Assembly: GCA_964345765.1 (NCBI GenBank)
Contig: CAYFSJ010000003.1
Span: 1-64,000 of the forward strand
Length of the DNA stretch: 64,000 nucleotides
Direction of reading: 5' to 3'
Source: DUUI01 sp964345765
GTDB taxonomy: Bacteria > Bacillota_I > Bacilli_A > Erysipelotrichales > Erysipelotrichaceae
The translations under genes were made by a program, and so were the position numbers. The notes beneath the pieces were generated by a model that was not told where the DNA came from, did not search any database, and saw only the letters and a list, made by a program, of their open reading frames with translations. Positions 53,433 to 61,626 of this stretch are shown here, in pieces (position 1 is the first letter of the stretch; each line of letters begins with the position of its first letter).

Positions 53433-54434
53433 CTAGTCTAGTTTAATGCGCGGATCCACTAAGGCATAACCAATATCCATGGCCACGTTAGCACTAAGCG
53501 CAATTAAGGTATAAAACATGTTCATCGCAAGAACAAGTGAAAAGTCACGGTTCATAACACCAGTAATTAAGTAGTTACCAATTCCATTAAAGGAGAACAT
53601 TCTCTCAGTAATGGCAGATCCACCAAACATACCAGCAATCCCCCATGCTACAACTGTAACAACAGGAATAAGCGCGTTTCTAAATGCGTGAGAATAAATA
53701 ACATTGCGCTCAGAAACCCCCTTAGAACGAGCAGTACGAATATAATCTTGTGACAATGATTCAATCATCGCATTACGAACATAACGTGATGTCGATGCAA
53801 ACGAACCAATGGTCAAAGTGACAGTTGGTAAGATTAGAATTCGAATCCATTCAAGGAAATAAGCAATTGTACCATTATCAGCTCTAAACAAGCTTCCAGG
53901 AGGCATACTCGAAGATGGTAGCCATTGTAGTTTTTGTCCAAAGACGAAGATTAAAATCATCGCGATAAAGAATGTTGGTAATGAATAACCAACCATGGAC
54001 ATAACCTGCCAGAAGCGATCGTACAATTTTCCTTGTCTAACGGCTGATTTAATTCCCACGATAATGGAAATAATAAAAGCCAATATTGTCGACCCAATAT
54101 TGAGAACTAAACTATTTCGTAGCGGACCAGCAACAACCTCTGTTACTTGTCGGCTATATTGTGTTGAGTATCCTAGATTACCAGATAAAGTATTTCCAAC
54201 CCAACGCACATATTGAACTGGAATTGGTTGGTCATAACCATAACGAGCAGCCGTCTCAGCATAGATACGATCGAAATCTGCATCTCGCTCTGTGCTCGCC
54301 CCAGTCGGGTCTATCGGTAATAAAAGCATTACTGGATCCCCTGGCATAGCATGTAACATCCCAAATAAGATAATGGAGATGATAAAGACTACAGGGACCA
54401 ATGCCATCAGTCTTTTTAGTAAGTATTTAAGCAT
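53433..54434 (-). CDS. oppB: Oligopeptide ABC permease OppB
   Basis: Other channel half, 333 residues, normal length: six TM helices and the EAA loop RTARSKGVSERNVIYSHAFRN. No insertion. First gene of oppBCDF, separated from oppA by a terminator and about 230 bp. Translation signals are odd: the strong AAAGGAGGG lies 33 nt from the ATG with a perfect hairpin in between. Confidence 0.96.
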   Translation of the reverse strand: MLKYLLKRLMALVPVVFIISIILFGMLHAMPGDPVMLLLPIDPTGASTERDADFDRIYAETAARYGYDQPIPVQYVRWVGNTLSGNLGYSTQYSRQVTEVVAGPLRNSLVLNIGSTILAFIISIIVGIKSAVRQGKLYDRFWQVMSMVGYSLPTFFIAMILIFVFGQKLQWLPSSSMPPGSLFRADNGTIAYFLEWIRILILPTVTLTIGSFASTSRYVRNAMIESLSQDYIRTARSKGVSERNVIYSHAFRNALIPVVTVVAWGIAGMFGGSAITERMFSFNGIGNYLITGVMNRDFSLVLAMNMFYTLIALSANVAMDIGYALVDPRIKLD

Positions 54435-54475
54435 TTTACATTAATGTAGTTAAGCTAACTACATTACCCTCCTTT
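54435..54475 (-). promoter_or_regulatory. Split ribosome binding site of oppB: Shine-Dalgarno, hairpin, AUG
   Basis: Minus strand: AAAGGAGGG (54475-54467), then an 11-bp perfect stem with GCT loop (54466-54456 with 54452-54442), then ATGTAAA and the oppB ATG at 54434. If the hairpin folds, the Shine-Dalgarno to ATG distance drops to about 8 nt. Two one-codon reading frames, ATG-TAG at the hairpin base and ATG-TAA just before the start, lie in this stretch. Confidence 0.7.
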
Positions 54476-54488
54476 CGCTAAGACACCC

Positions 54489-54532
54489 CTCAAATCGTAA
54501 AATCGGACAAAGTTACGATTTTACCATTTGAG
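54489..54532 (-). other. Long imperfect hairpin in the oppB leader
   Basis: Arms 54489-54505 and 54516-54532 pair over 16 of 17 positions (7 bp, one C-C mismatch, 9 bp) around a 10-nt loop. No T-run follows, so it is not a terminator; it could be a structured leader or an operator. Confidence 0.6.
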
Positions 54533-54561
54533 TTATATCTCAATTTAACTTCCTTTTATTC

Positions 54562-54588
54562 TATAGTATTTATTACAAAATTTAAAGA
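54562..54588 (-). promoter_or_regulatory. Possible promoter for oppBCDF
   Basis: Minus strand TTTAAA, 17-nt spacer, TAGAAT, located between the oppA terminator and oppB. The -35 is weak (4 of 6). The oppB leader from here would be about 120 nt and contain both hairpins. Confidence 0.4.
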
Positions 54589-54604
54589 GCAATTTCATGA
54601 AAAA

Positions 54605-54639
54605 GACAAACAAAGGGAATAGGGTTGAACCTATTCCCT
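54605..54639 (-). terminator. Terminator between oppA and oppBCDF
   Basis: A 10-bp perfect stem with 6-nt loop (54614-54623 with 54630-54639) followed by TTTGTTTGTC on the minus strand. The imperfect T-run suggests partial read-through, giving more OppA than membrane subunits. Confidence 0.75.
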
Positions 54640-54663
54640 AAGTAAATCTAATTTACAACGATT

Positions 54664-57051
54664 CTATTCACTTAATGATAAGTCAGCAATATCCATTGAC
54701 CAATCCCATACAGGAGTAGTTTCTAGACCTTGAAGACGTTTGTTAGTGATATCGAAGTATTCTGAAGAATATAGAGGAATATCAGGTAAGTTTTCGTTAT
54801 ACCATAATTGCCATTCTAACCATTTCTCAGCATATGCATCTGGATCTTGCGCACTGATTTGTCTTAGTTCAGTAACTAAACGGTCAGCTTCAGGATTAGC
54901 TGTGTCAGTATTGTTATTACCAGTACCTACCATTGAACTATGGTAAGAATAGTAAGGGTCATAGATAGCAGTGAATGAAGTACCTAATGAGAATGCGTGG
55001 TAAGTTAAGTCTTCAGGTGCAATTCCACCTAAGTTATAGTACTCAGTTAATAAGATGTTGAAATCAATTAATTGAGTAGTATATTTCATACCAGCTAAAC
55101 GTGCAGTTGCAGGCATTTGACCAGCAATAACGTTAAGGACGGCAGCAGAAGCTCCACCTTGGTTAATTTCTAATACACGTCCATTTTCATCATGTCTCCA
55201 GTAGTTGAAGTTTTCGCCATCAGCAGCAGCTTTTTCAGCAGCTTTAGCAGCATCCCAAGGAGTTGTTCCATCAGCTTCATAAATATATGGAGTTTGGTCT
55301 AATAATTCATTAGCTTTATCTTCGTTTAGGGCGTAAGCAGTTCCACGCTCATCAACAGCATCAAGGAATTCTTCACCCTTCATTGTATACATCCATTGTG
55401 CAAGACCATAGTGACCTTGTCCAACAACACCGTATCCACCAGAAGTTCCATCGATGATTGCTTGTCTATCCATTAAGTAAGCAACAGCTTGACGTACTTC
55501 TTTGTGGTTAACAGGTTCTTTAGCTGTCTTAAACGCAAGTACTCCGTAACCATTACGAGGGTAACTTACTAAGACTGCTTCATCAGAAGCTTCAGCTTTT
55601 TGGATTTTCTCTTCTTCAATTACACCAGGAGCGATATCAATTTCGCCACTTAACACTAAGTCAACATCTAAGTCTTCGTTTACGTTACGAACTTGAACAC
55701 GTTGGATAGTAGGTTTATTACCGCGGAAGTCACCAGCATATTCTGGGTTTAATTCAACAGTAGCAGATTGGTTTTCAAATACTAAGAATTTGTAAGCACC
55801 AGAAGTTACATCTGGATTTTCAACGAAGTTTTCAAATACTTCGAATGCGTTACCACGAAGGATTGTCTTAGCAGCATCAAGTTGTTTAGTACCAGCTTCA
55901 ACTGCAGCAATTTCTTCGTCCATTTCAGCGATAGTTGCTTCTAAACCAGCAACTGTGCTTTCCTTAGGTTCATCTTTAGCTTGTTCAGCATCAAGAAGTG
56001 TTTGTTGATAGTCGCGATAAGCAGTATATTCTTCAACTGCAGCAGCACTGTCTTCTTGTGCTACAGCGATGTTACCACGTAGATAAGCAACATCAGCATC
56101 AACTTTAGCTTCTTTAGCAGGAAGTGCAGCTTTTAGGCCATCAATTTCTGCTTGATCTTCAGTAGGATCATATTCTTCGCCATTTTCTTCAGCTTTAGCA
56201 ATTGCTTCTTCTAGTGCAGCTTCTGCACCTTCGATTTCAGTTGTATAACCAGCTTTAGTTTCTTCTAGAGTTCCAATTTGAGCTTCTAGACCTTCAACAT
56301 AAGCAGCAATATCTTCTTCAGAAAGTTCATGTCCTTCAGCAACAACTAATTTGTTTACATCAACATCAAGATTTGGTGAGAAACGGTGCATTGGAGAAGC
56401 TCCAATAGATACACTTGCCAACTCATAGAAGTAAGGAAGTTTGTCAGCAGCAATAGTTGCAGAGAATGTATTTTCATCAACTAAAGCAACACCTTCAAAT
56501 ACATCAGTTTCACCTTTTTGATAAGCACTTTGGCCCACTAAGTCACTGTAAGATGAACTTGAAAGTGATGCCCCAGCAGCAAACCATTCAGGAGATGCAT
56601 CAAATAGCATTCCAAATACATAGTCTTTCGCAGTAATTGGTTGGCCATCTGACCATTTGATACCTTCTTTAACTGTAAATGTATAAGTCTTAGACCCATC
56701 TTCATTTTCAGTAATTTCAGGTTCTTCGAATGCAGTTTCGTTTAGAACGAATTGTCCACCTTCATCAGATAGATAAGTTCCATAGTCCCAAAGTAGGTTA
56801 CGAACCCATTTATCATAAGCAGAGTTTGTTACACCAGCGTAATAGTGACCATTAAGTTCACCACCGGTACCAACAACTAAAGTATCACTTGGAGCTTGTT
56901 CTCCAGTAGTTTCATCTTCGCCGTCAGTTTCATCTGGTTCTGTTTCTGTTGTGTCATCTTCTGGAGGCGTATCTTCAGTAGTTGGAGTTGTACAACCAAC
57001 AACTAAGAATAATGCCAACAAGAGCGCCAACAGAGTTTTAAGTAATTTCAT
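54664..57051 (-). CDS. oppA: Peptide-binding lipoprotein OppA with a long helical insertion
   Basis: Extracellular substrate-binding protein of the SBP_bac_5 family. 795 residues against a usual 540-600. Lipobox LVVGC with C20, an acidic Thr/Glu/Asp linker to residue 55, then the binding domain (KWSDGQPITAKDYVFG near 132). Residues about 243-400 are an extra Ala/Glu-rich block with heptad-like helices, placed before the NPDVTSGAYKF segment. The C-terminal lobe is normal. GGAGG lies upstream of the ATG. First gene of the locus, under its own consensus promoter. Confidence 0.93.
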   Translation of the reverse strand: MKLLKTLLALLLALFLVVGCTTPTTEDTPPEDDTTETEPDETDGEDETTGEQAPSDTLVVGTGGELNGHYYAGVTNSAYDKWVRNLLWDYGTYLSDEGGQFVLNETAFEEPEITENEDGSKTYTFTVKEGIKWSDGQPITAKDYVFGMLFDASPEWFAAGASLSSSSYSDLVGQSAYQKGETDVFEGVALVDENTFSATIAADKLPYFYELASVSIGASPMHRFSPNLDVDVNKLVVAEGHELSEEDIAAYVEGLEAQIGTLEETKAGYTTEIEGAEAALEEAIAKAEENGEEYDPTEDQAEIDGLKAALPAKEAKVDADVAYLRGNIAVAQEDSAAAVEEYTAYRDYQQTLLDAEQAKDEPKESTVAGLEATIAEMDEEIAAVEAGTKQLDAAKTILRGNAFEVFENFVENPDVTSGAYKFLVFENQSATVELNPEYAGDFRGNKPTIQRVQVRNVNEDLDVDLVLSGEIDIAPGVIEEEKIQKAEASDEAVLVSYPRNGYGVLAFKTAKEPVNHKEVRQAVAYLMDRQAIIDGTSGGYGVVGQGHYGLAQWMYTMKGEEFLDAVDERGTAYALNEDKANELLDQTPYIYEADGTTPWDAAKAAEKAAADGENFNYWRHDENGRVLEINQGGASAAVLNVIAGQMPATARLAGMKYTTQLIDFNILLTEYYNLGGIAPEDLTYHAFSLGTSFTAIYDPYYSYHSSMVGTGNNNTDTANPEADRLVTELRQISAQDPDAYAEKWLEWQLWYNENLPDIPLYSSEYFDITNKRLQGLETTPVWDWSMDIADLSLSE

Positions 57052-57072
57052 ATCTGTCCTCCTTGTATGAAA

Positions 57073-57089
57073 ATACAGTTTTTCTGTAT
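57073..57089 (-). other. 5'-terminal hairpin of the oppA mRNA
   Basis: A 6-bp stem with a 5-base loop that begins at the predicted transcription start, a position typical of mRNA-stabilising hairpins. Confidence 0.45.
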
Positions 57090-57095
57090 GTACCC

Positions 57096-57124
57096 ATTAT
57101 AAAGATGTGATTTTCAGATGTCAA
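57096..57124 (-). promoter_or_regulatory. Perfect SigA promoter of oppA
   Basis: Minus strand TTGACA (57124-57119), 17-nt spacer, TATAAT (57101-57096), all consensus. Leader about 38 nt. Confidence 0.92.
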
Positions 57125-57136
57125 ATAAAAATGAAA

Positions 57137-57151
57137 TATTTTCAGAAAGTT
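57137..57151. promoter_or_regulatory. CodY-like box upstream of oppA
   Basis: TATTTTCAGAAAGTT matches 13 of 15 bases of the CodY motif AATTTTCWGAAAATT. It lies 13 bp upstream of the -35 box. CodY commonly controls peptide uptake in Bacillota, but no codY gene is in the window, so this is a motif match only. Confidence 0.4.
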
Positions 57152-57154
57152 TTT

Positions 57155-57172
57155 TATGAAAATATTTTCATA
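57155..57172. repeat. Perfect 18-bp palindrome upstream of oppA
   Basis: TATGAAAATATTTTCATA reads the same on both strands. Adjacent to the CodY-like box; shares the TTTTC core. Possible second operator site or the end of the relQ transcript. Confidence 0.5.
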
Positions 57173-57177
57173 AATTG

Positions 57178-57864
57178 TTAGTTTTCATCAATGAACCTAG
57201 AATCATGAAAGATTTGCATCATCTCTTTATCCAGGGTGTGAATCTTCTGTGCCACTAACTTCAAACGAAGTAGCAAATCTTCACGATTTTCATTCTCCAT
57301 TCGTTTATAGCGGATGTCATGTTCTAAGGACGCCCAAAAATCCATCGCAATCGTTCTCAATTGAATCTCAACCCGGATATTTTTCCGTCCTACAGTCGTA
57401 AAAATAGGAACCTCAACCACAATATGTACAGATCGATAGCCATTTTCCTTAGGCTTCCTTATATAATCATTTTGACGAATTAAGCGGATACCCTCCTGTG
57501 CCAATAATAATTCACTCACCAGATAGACATCATCAACATAAGGACAAACAATACGTATCCCTGCAATATCATCAAGATACTTAATTGCATTCTCCATTGA
57601 GACATCAATATTTCGACGAGTAAGCTTTTTAACAATACTCATCGAATCTTTTAGCCTTGTCTCAACATGATGAATAGGCTTATGGTCAAACCTATAAGCA
57701 AATTCTTCTTCTAAATTAGTAATCTTTGTTCTTATTTCGCGAATAGCCGATTCATATAAAGTCGTAAACTCTTTATAGCCACGAAGCTGAGCCAAAATAA
57801 TTGGATCATCTTCATTAAAAGCCATATTCTTCAACATATCATATCTAAATTCGCTATTATCCAT
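57178..57864 (-). CDS. relQ: Small alarmone synthetase RelQ (YjbM-like GTP pyrophosphokinase)
   Basis: Makes (p)ppGpp or pGpp from ATP and GDP/GTP/GMP. 228 residues, synthetase domain only: KYLDDIAGIRIVCPYVDDVY, ENGYRSVHIVVEVP and EIQLRTIAMDFWASLEHDIRYK. No hydrolase, TGS or ACT domain. RelQ rather than RelP is chosen from the C-terminal helices. It follows lepB by 17 bp with AGGAAGGG upstream. Confidence 0.92.
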   Translation of the reverse strand: MDNSEFRYDMLKNMAFNEDDPIILAQLRGYKEFTTLYESAIREIRTKITNLEEEFAYRFDHKPIHHVETRLKDSMSIVKKLTRRNIDVSMENAIKYLDDIAGIRIVCPYVDDVYLVSELLLAQEGIRLIRQNDYIRKPKENGYRSVHIVVEVPIFTTVGRKNIRVEIQLRTIAMDFWASLEHDIRYKRMENENREDLLLRLKLVAQKIHTLDKEMMQIFHDSRFIDEN

Positions 57865-57881
57865 GTCAACCCTTCCTAGAG

Positions 57882-58400
57882 TTAATCATCCATATATAAA
57901 GGCATAAATCCTTTTGACATTATTTCTTCTTCCTTTATCGGACCAAAAAAACGAGAGTCCTGTGAACGAGGACGATTATCTCCCATTAAATAATATTCAT
58001 CTTGCTTTAATTGTACCTTTTTCAAACGATAAGTAAAAGGCAATTCAGTCCTAGTTTCAACATCTTCCTTATATTTAGTATCTAAGAAAGGCTCCTCAAC
58101 CACCTCATCATTAATATAGAGTTTATTATCTTTATACTCCAGCGTTTCATTAGGCAATCCAATTACTCGTTTAATAATGGCTTCCCCATTGATTTCAACC
58201 GTTACCACATCAAAACGCTCAATCCCAAATTGTTTCCCTATTATAAAAGTTAAACCAACCTGATGATTTTCAAGAGTCGGATGCATTGAATGACCCACAA
58301 TTCTCACCGGAATGAAAATCCATTGAACTGTAACAAGAAAAAAGAGGGCAACCGCAAGTAAACTCTTCACTGTTCTAAAAATGAATGGTTTACGACGCAT
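57882..58400 (-). CDS. lepB: Signal peptidase I
   Basis: Cleaves signal peptides outside the membrane with a Ser/Lys dyad. 172 residues: one N-terminal TM (about 12-32), GHSMHPTL with the nucleophile serine near 38, IIKRVIGLP with the lysine near 76, and GDNRPRSQDSR. AAAGGGGGG lies before the ATG; a TATAAT is present some 35 nt upstream. Confidence 0.95.
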   Translation of the reverse strand: MRRKPFIFRTVKSLLAVALFFLVTVQWIFIPVRIVGHSMHPTLENHQVGLTFIIGKQFGIERFDVVTVEINGEAIIKRVIGLPNETLEYKDNKLYINDEVVEEPFLDTKYKEDVETRTELPFTYRLKKVQLKQDEYYLMGDNRPRSQDSRFFGPIKEEEIMSKGFMPLYMDD

Positions 58401-58474
58401 AGAACTACCCCCCTTTGATTAATAGTTATTATACATGACAACCACACAATTAGACATGACACTTTAGTCATCTT

Positions 58475-59680
58475 CTAGATTGTATGATCATCGTGTGAGC
58501 CATCTCTTTTAGGGAAGAGACGACCCAACTTCCTAGCCTCCATCTGATCTATATTAATCCGCTTATCCTCTAATCTTCGATTAATCCACATCGTAATTAA
58601 AGCATAGAACACCGAAACAAATGGAACCATCACCACCATACCAACTAAGCCCCATAAACTGGCACCTATAGTTACCGCAAATAAAACCCAAATAGCAGGT
58701 AGTCCTATTTGATCTCCCACCACACGTGGGTAAATAATATTTCCATCAATTTGTTGAATAATTACCGAATAGATTAAAAAGAAGAATGCCATCGGAATTG
58801 ATTGACTCGCAATTAAGACTGCACCAATAAAACTTCCAATAAAAGCACCAAAATAAGGAATCAATGCTGTAAAGCCCATCAATACTGAAATAACGATTCC
58901 ATATGGGAACCTAAAAATGATTGCCCCAATAAAGAATAGTAGACCATTGATAAAGGCCTCCACAACCTGACCCGTTAAAAACTGAGTAAAGATATGATTG
59001 GTCAATGTCCCAAAATCTAAAACATAATTTGCTTTTTCAACCGGCAATGCCGCAAATAAAATCTTTCGATAATGTCTCTTTAAGCGTTCCTTTGACAATA
59101 AGATATATATCGCAAAGACAAACCCAACCACTAAATTAAAGATAGTACTAATGGTCGTTGTCAATAAGATAAAGATACGATTAACCACAGCAGACATTGA
59201 ATTGGTAAAATTACCAGCAAAGTCTTTTAACATGCCCGACCAAGTTTCTTCAATATTAATGATTTGATCTTGAAGTTCTGGTGATCGACTAAACCAATCC
59301 GTTAATTGTTCAGAAACATTTTGAAGTAATCCAGGCAAAGCATTAAAGACATCAAAAGATGCTTTAATAAATGCCGGTACCACTAAGAACAAGACAAACA
59401 CAATTAAACCTATCACAATGACCAACGCGATTAAAAGCGCAATCATCCGACGATTATTCGGTTTAAATTTAGTTTCTTCTTCTAAGATCTTTTCAATCTT
59501 TTTCATCGGCACATTAACAATAAATGCGATAGCCGATCCAATTATAAATGGAACTAAAAGTTTAAAGATAAATCCTAATGATTCTGAAATCACCCGTAAA
59601 TTATTCAAAAGAAAATTAAACGCAATGATTCCAATAATCAATAGAAATACAAACTTTAGTGTTTGTCTATCTAATTTCAT
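58475..59680 (-). CDS. AI-2E family transporter (PerM/YdbI-like membrane protein)
   Basis: 401 residues, about eight TM helices, with the family core FPYGIVISVLMGFTALIPYFG and the later QIDGNIIYPRVVGDQIGLPAIWVL. Some members export AI-2 or act as ion/proton antiporters; the substrate here is unknown. The C-terminal tail is charged. It lies 19 bp after the acidic small protein gene. Confidence 0.9.
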   Translation of the reverse strand: MKLDRQTLKFVFLLIIGIIAFNFLLNNLRVISESLGFIFKLLVPFIIGSAIAFIVNVPMKKIEKILEEETKFKPNNRRMIALLIALVIVIGLIVFVLFLVVPAFIKASFDVFNALPGLLQNVSEQLTDWFSRSPELQDQIINIEETWSGMLKDFAGNFTNSMSAVVNRIFILLTTTISTIFNLVVGFVFAIYILLSKERLKRHYRKILFAALPVEKANYVLDFGTLTNHIFTQFLTGQVVEAFINGLLFFIGAIIFRFPYGIVISVLMGFTALIPYFGAFIGSFIGAVLIASQSIPMAFFFLIYSVIIQQIDGNIIYPRVVGDQIGLPAIWVLFAVTIGASLWGLVGMVVMVPFVSVFYALITMWINRRLEDKRINIDQMEARKLGRLFPKRDGSHDDHTI

Positions 59681-59699
59681 TAATAAGCACTAATTCTTT

Positions 59700-59981
59700 C
59701 TAGTTTTCTAAACCTTTATGGTCACCAGCATCCACATCTGATGCTTCATCTAATTTCTCACTATGTTTGGTGTTATGAAGATCACGATCCTCATCCACTA
59801 ATCCTGGTTCGGGTCCATCATAAGGTTGATTCACAGGATATTCTTGAAGGGTTTCTGTCTTTTCAGCTTGATTCATTTCAAAAACATCAACCTCCCCAAC
59901 TTCTGGTGTGTTTTCTCCAACAGATGCTTGTTCTTCATTTAAAGGGTTCTCTAACATTTCTTTATTATCTATTTCATTCAT
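59700..59981 (-). CDS. Small acidic, probably unstructured protein
   Basis: Not recognised. 93 residues, very rich in Glu and Asp, few hydrophobics, with His/Asp/Lys near the end. Start 59981 has AGGAGG 9 nt upstream (ATG 59987 would be 3 nt away). The 27 codons further up are not coding. Upstream of the transporter gene on the same strand. Confidence 0.6.
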   Translation of the reverse strand: MNEIDNKEMLENPLNEEQASVGENTPEVGEVDVFEMNQAEKTETLQEYPVNQPYDGPEPGLVDEDRDLHNTKHSEKLDEASDVDAGDHKGLEN

Positions 59982-60061
59982 TATCATAATCCTCCTATTG
60001 ATATTATAGATTAAAATCTCAAGTAATAAAATTGAATTAATTACAATTGTGAAAAATTCAT

Positions 60062-60090
60062 TTGACATCTACATCTTTTTTAATTAACAT
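60062..60090 (+). promoter_or_regulatory. Promoter of the purine permease
   Basis: TTGACA (60062-60067), 17-nt spacer, TAACAT (60085-60090). Transcription would start a few bases before the riboswitch. Confidence 0.65.
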
Positions 60091-60102
60091 ATCTATGTAT
60101 TT

Positions 60103-60180
60103 AAACCAAGATTTTAATCTACGTAATATGGTCGTAGAGTTTCTACCAAATCACCTTAAATGATTTGACAAGTACGGTTG
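60103..60180 (+). promoter_or_regulatory. Purine (guanine-type) riboswitch aptamer
   Basis: P2 CTACG/CGTAG (60119-60123 with 60133-60137) with loop TAATATGGT, J2/3 AGTTTCTACC (60138-60147), P3 AAATCA/TGATTT with loop CCTTAAA, and J3/1 GAC with C60169 at the ligand-pairing position, which means guanine/hypoxanthine specificity. P1 is short and bulged: AACC/GGTT outside and ATTT/AAGT inside. The innermost pair is U-A where almost all family members have A-U. Confidence 0.92.
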
Positions 60181-60186
60181 AAGGAT

Positions 60187-60210
60187 GTCGGCTTCTTCCC
60201 GACTTTTTTA
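60187..60210 (+). terminator. Riboswitch-controlled terminator
   Basis: Stem GTCGG/CCGAC (60187-60191 with 60199-60203), 7-nt loop, then six T. It lies right after the aptamer, as expected for a purine OFF switch. Confidence 0.85.
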
Positions 60211-60246
60211 TTTTCTTGGGGAATACAAAAGGAAAGAGGAGGAAAC

Positions 60247-61620
60247 ATGGAACGTTTTTTCAAGTTGAAAGAGAACAACACAAAAGTCTCTACTGAAATC
60301 TTAGCAGGATTAACAACCTTCTTTACAATGGCCTATATCTTGTTTGTTAATCCAGACACACTCTCACAGGCTGGCATCCCGTGGTACGCTGTCTTTTTAG
60401 CAACTGTCTTCGCTTCCGCAATCGGAACGCTCGTTATGGGTCTATTCGCTAATGTCCCATATGCTTTAGGCCCAGGAATGGGACTCAACGCATTCTTTAC
60501 TTTCACAGTCGTTATGTTTGGAGGATACACCTGGCAAGAAGCCTTAGCCATGGTCTTTATTTGTGGTGTAATCAACATCTTAATTACTGTAACAAGAATC
60601 AGAAAACAAATTATTGCTTCAATCCCAGAATCACTACAACACGCCATTGGTGGTGGTATTGGAATCTTCATCGCATATATCGGATTAATCAATTCAGGAT
60701 TAATCAACCCAGCAGGAGCAGTCCCAGCCTTAACTGAATTCACTTCTGTTGAACCCATCTTAACTGCCATTGGACTCATTATAATTGTTATCTTATTATT
60801 ACTAAAGGTTAAGGGCGCAATCTTAATTGGAATCTTATTAACAACAATTATCGCCATTCCTTTAGGAGTCGTCGATCTATCAACAGCCACTCAATCAACC
60901 ATTAATTTATCTGATGCTTGGGCTGAATTTGGTTCTGTCTTTGGTCAAGCATTTACCGGTTTAGGCAGTTTATTCTCCGATAGCTCACGCTACCTACAAA
61001 TCTTTATGATGATTTTCGCTTTCTCATTAGCCGATACATTCGACACCATTGGGACCTTTATTGGAACAGGCAGACGATCAGGAATCTTCTCTGATGAAGA
61101 TATCGCTAAATTAGAAACCTCTAAAGGATTTGAATCTAAAATGGACAAAGCCTTATTCGCTGATGCCATCGGAACTTCTGTAGGAGCCATCCTAGGAACA
61201 TCAAACACAACCACTTATGTTGAATCTGCTGCCGGAATTGAAGCAGGTGGAAGAACAGGATTAACGGCCGTAGTCGTGGCTATTATGTTTATCCTAAGTT
61301 CTTTCTTAGCTCCAATCGCCAGTATCGTACCAGGCGCAGCAACTGCCCCTGCCCTAATTATTGTCGGGGTTATGATGCTCAGTGCCTTTGGGGAAATTGA
61401 TTGGCAAAACCTAGATGAAGCAATCCCAGCCTTCTTTGCGGGGGTAGTCATGGCCTTAGCGTATTCAATCTCGACTGGAATTGCCCTTGGATTTATCTTC
61501 TATATTTTAGTGAAAGTCGTTCGTGGTAAAACAAATGAACTTCATCCAATCCTTTGGGTTTCAACAGCATTATTCTTAATTAATTATATCTTAACAGCTT
61601 ATTCCCACTGGGGTGCCTAA
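60247..61620 (+). CDS. pbuG: Guanine/hypoxanthine permease, NCS2 family (PbuG/AzgA type)
   Basis: Purine-base:H+ symporter. 457 residues, about 13-14 TM segments, with GLTTFFTMAYILFVNP, GMGLNAFFTF, FSLADTFDTIGTFIG and GTSNTTTYVESAAGIEAGGRTG. Start 60247 has GGAGG 4-5 nt upstream; the frame is open further up only through the terminator. Controlled by the purine riboswitch, which supports the substrate call. Confidence 0.95.
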   Translation: MERFFKLKENNTKVSTEILAGLTTFFTMAYILFVNPDTLSQAGIPWYAVFLATVFASAIGTLVMGLFANVPYALGPGMGLNAFFTFTVVMFGGYTWQEALAMVFICGVINILITVTRIRKQIIASIPESLQHAIGGGIGIFIAYIGLINSGLINPAGAVPALTEFTSVEPILTAIGLIIIVILLLLKVKGAILIGILLTTIIAIPLGVVDLSTATQSTINLSDAWAEFGSVFGQAFTGLGSLFSDSSRYLQIFMMIFAFSLADTFDTIGTFIGTGRRSGIFSDEDIAKLETSKGFESKMDKALFADAIGTSVGAILGTSNTTTYVESAAGIEAGGRTGLTAVVVAIMFILSSFLAPIASIVPGAATAPALIIVGVMMLSAFGEIDWQNLDEAIPAFFAGVVMALAYSISTGIALGFIFYILVKVVRGKTNELHPILWVSTALFLINYILTAYSHWGA

Positions 61621-61626
61621 TTCTAG

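Noticed and set aside
60333..60890. A 185-codon open frame opposite the purine permease
   Set aside because: Mirror frame of a hydrophobic membrane protein (Ile/Pro/Met-rich translation), no start signals.
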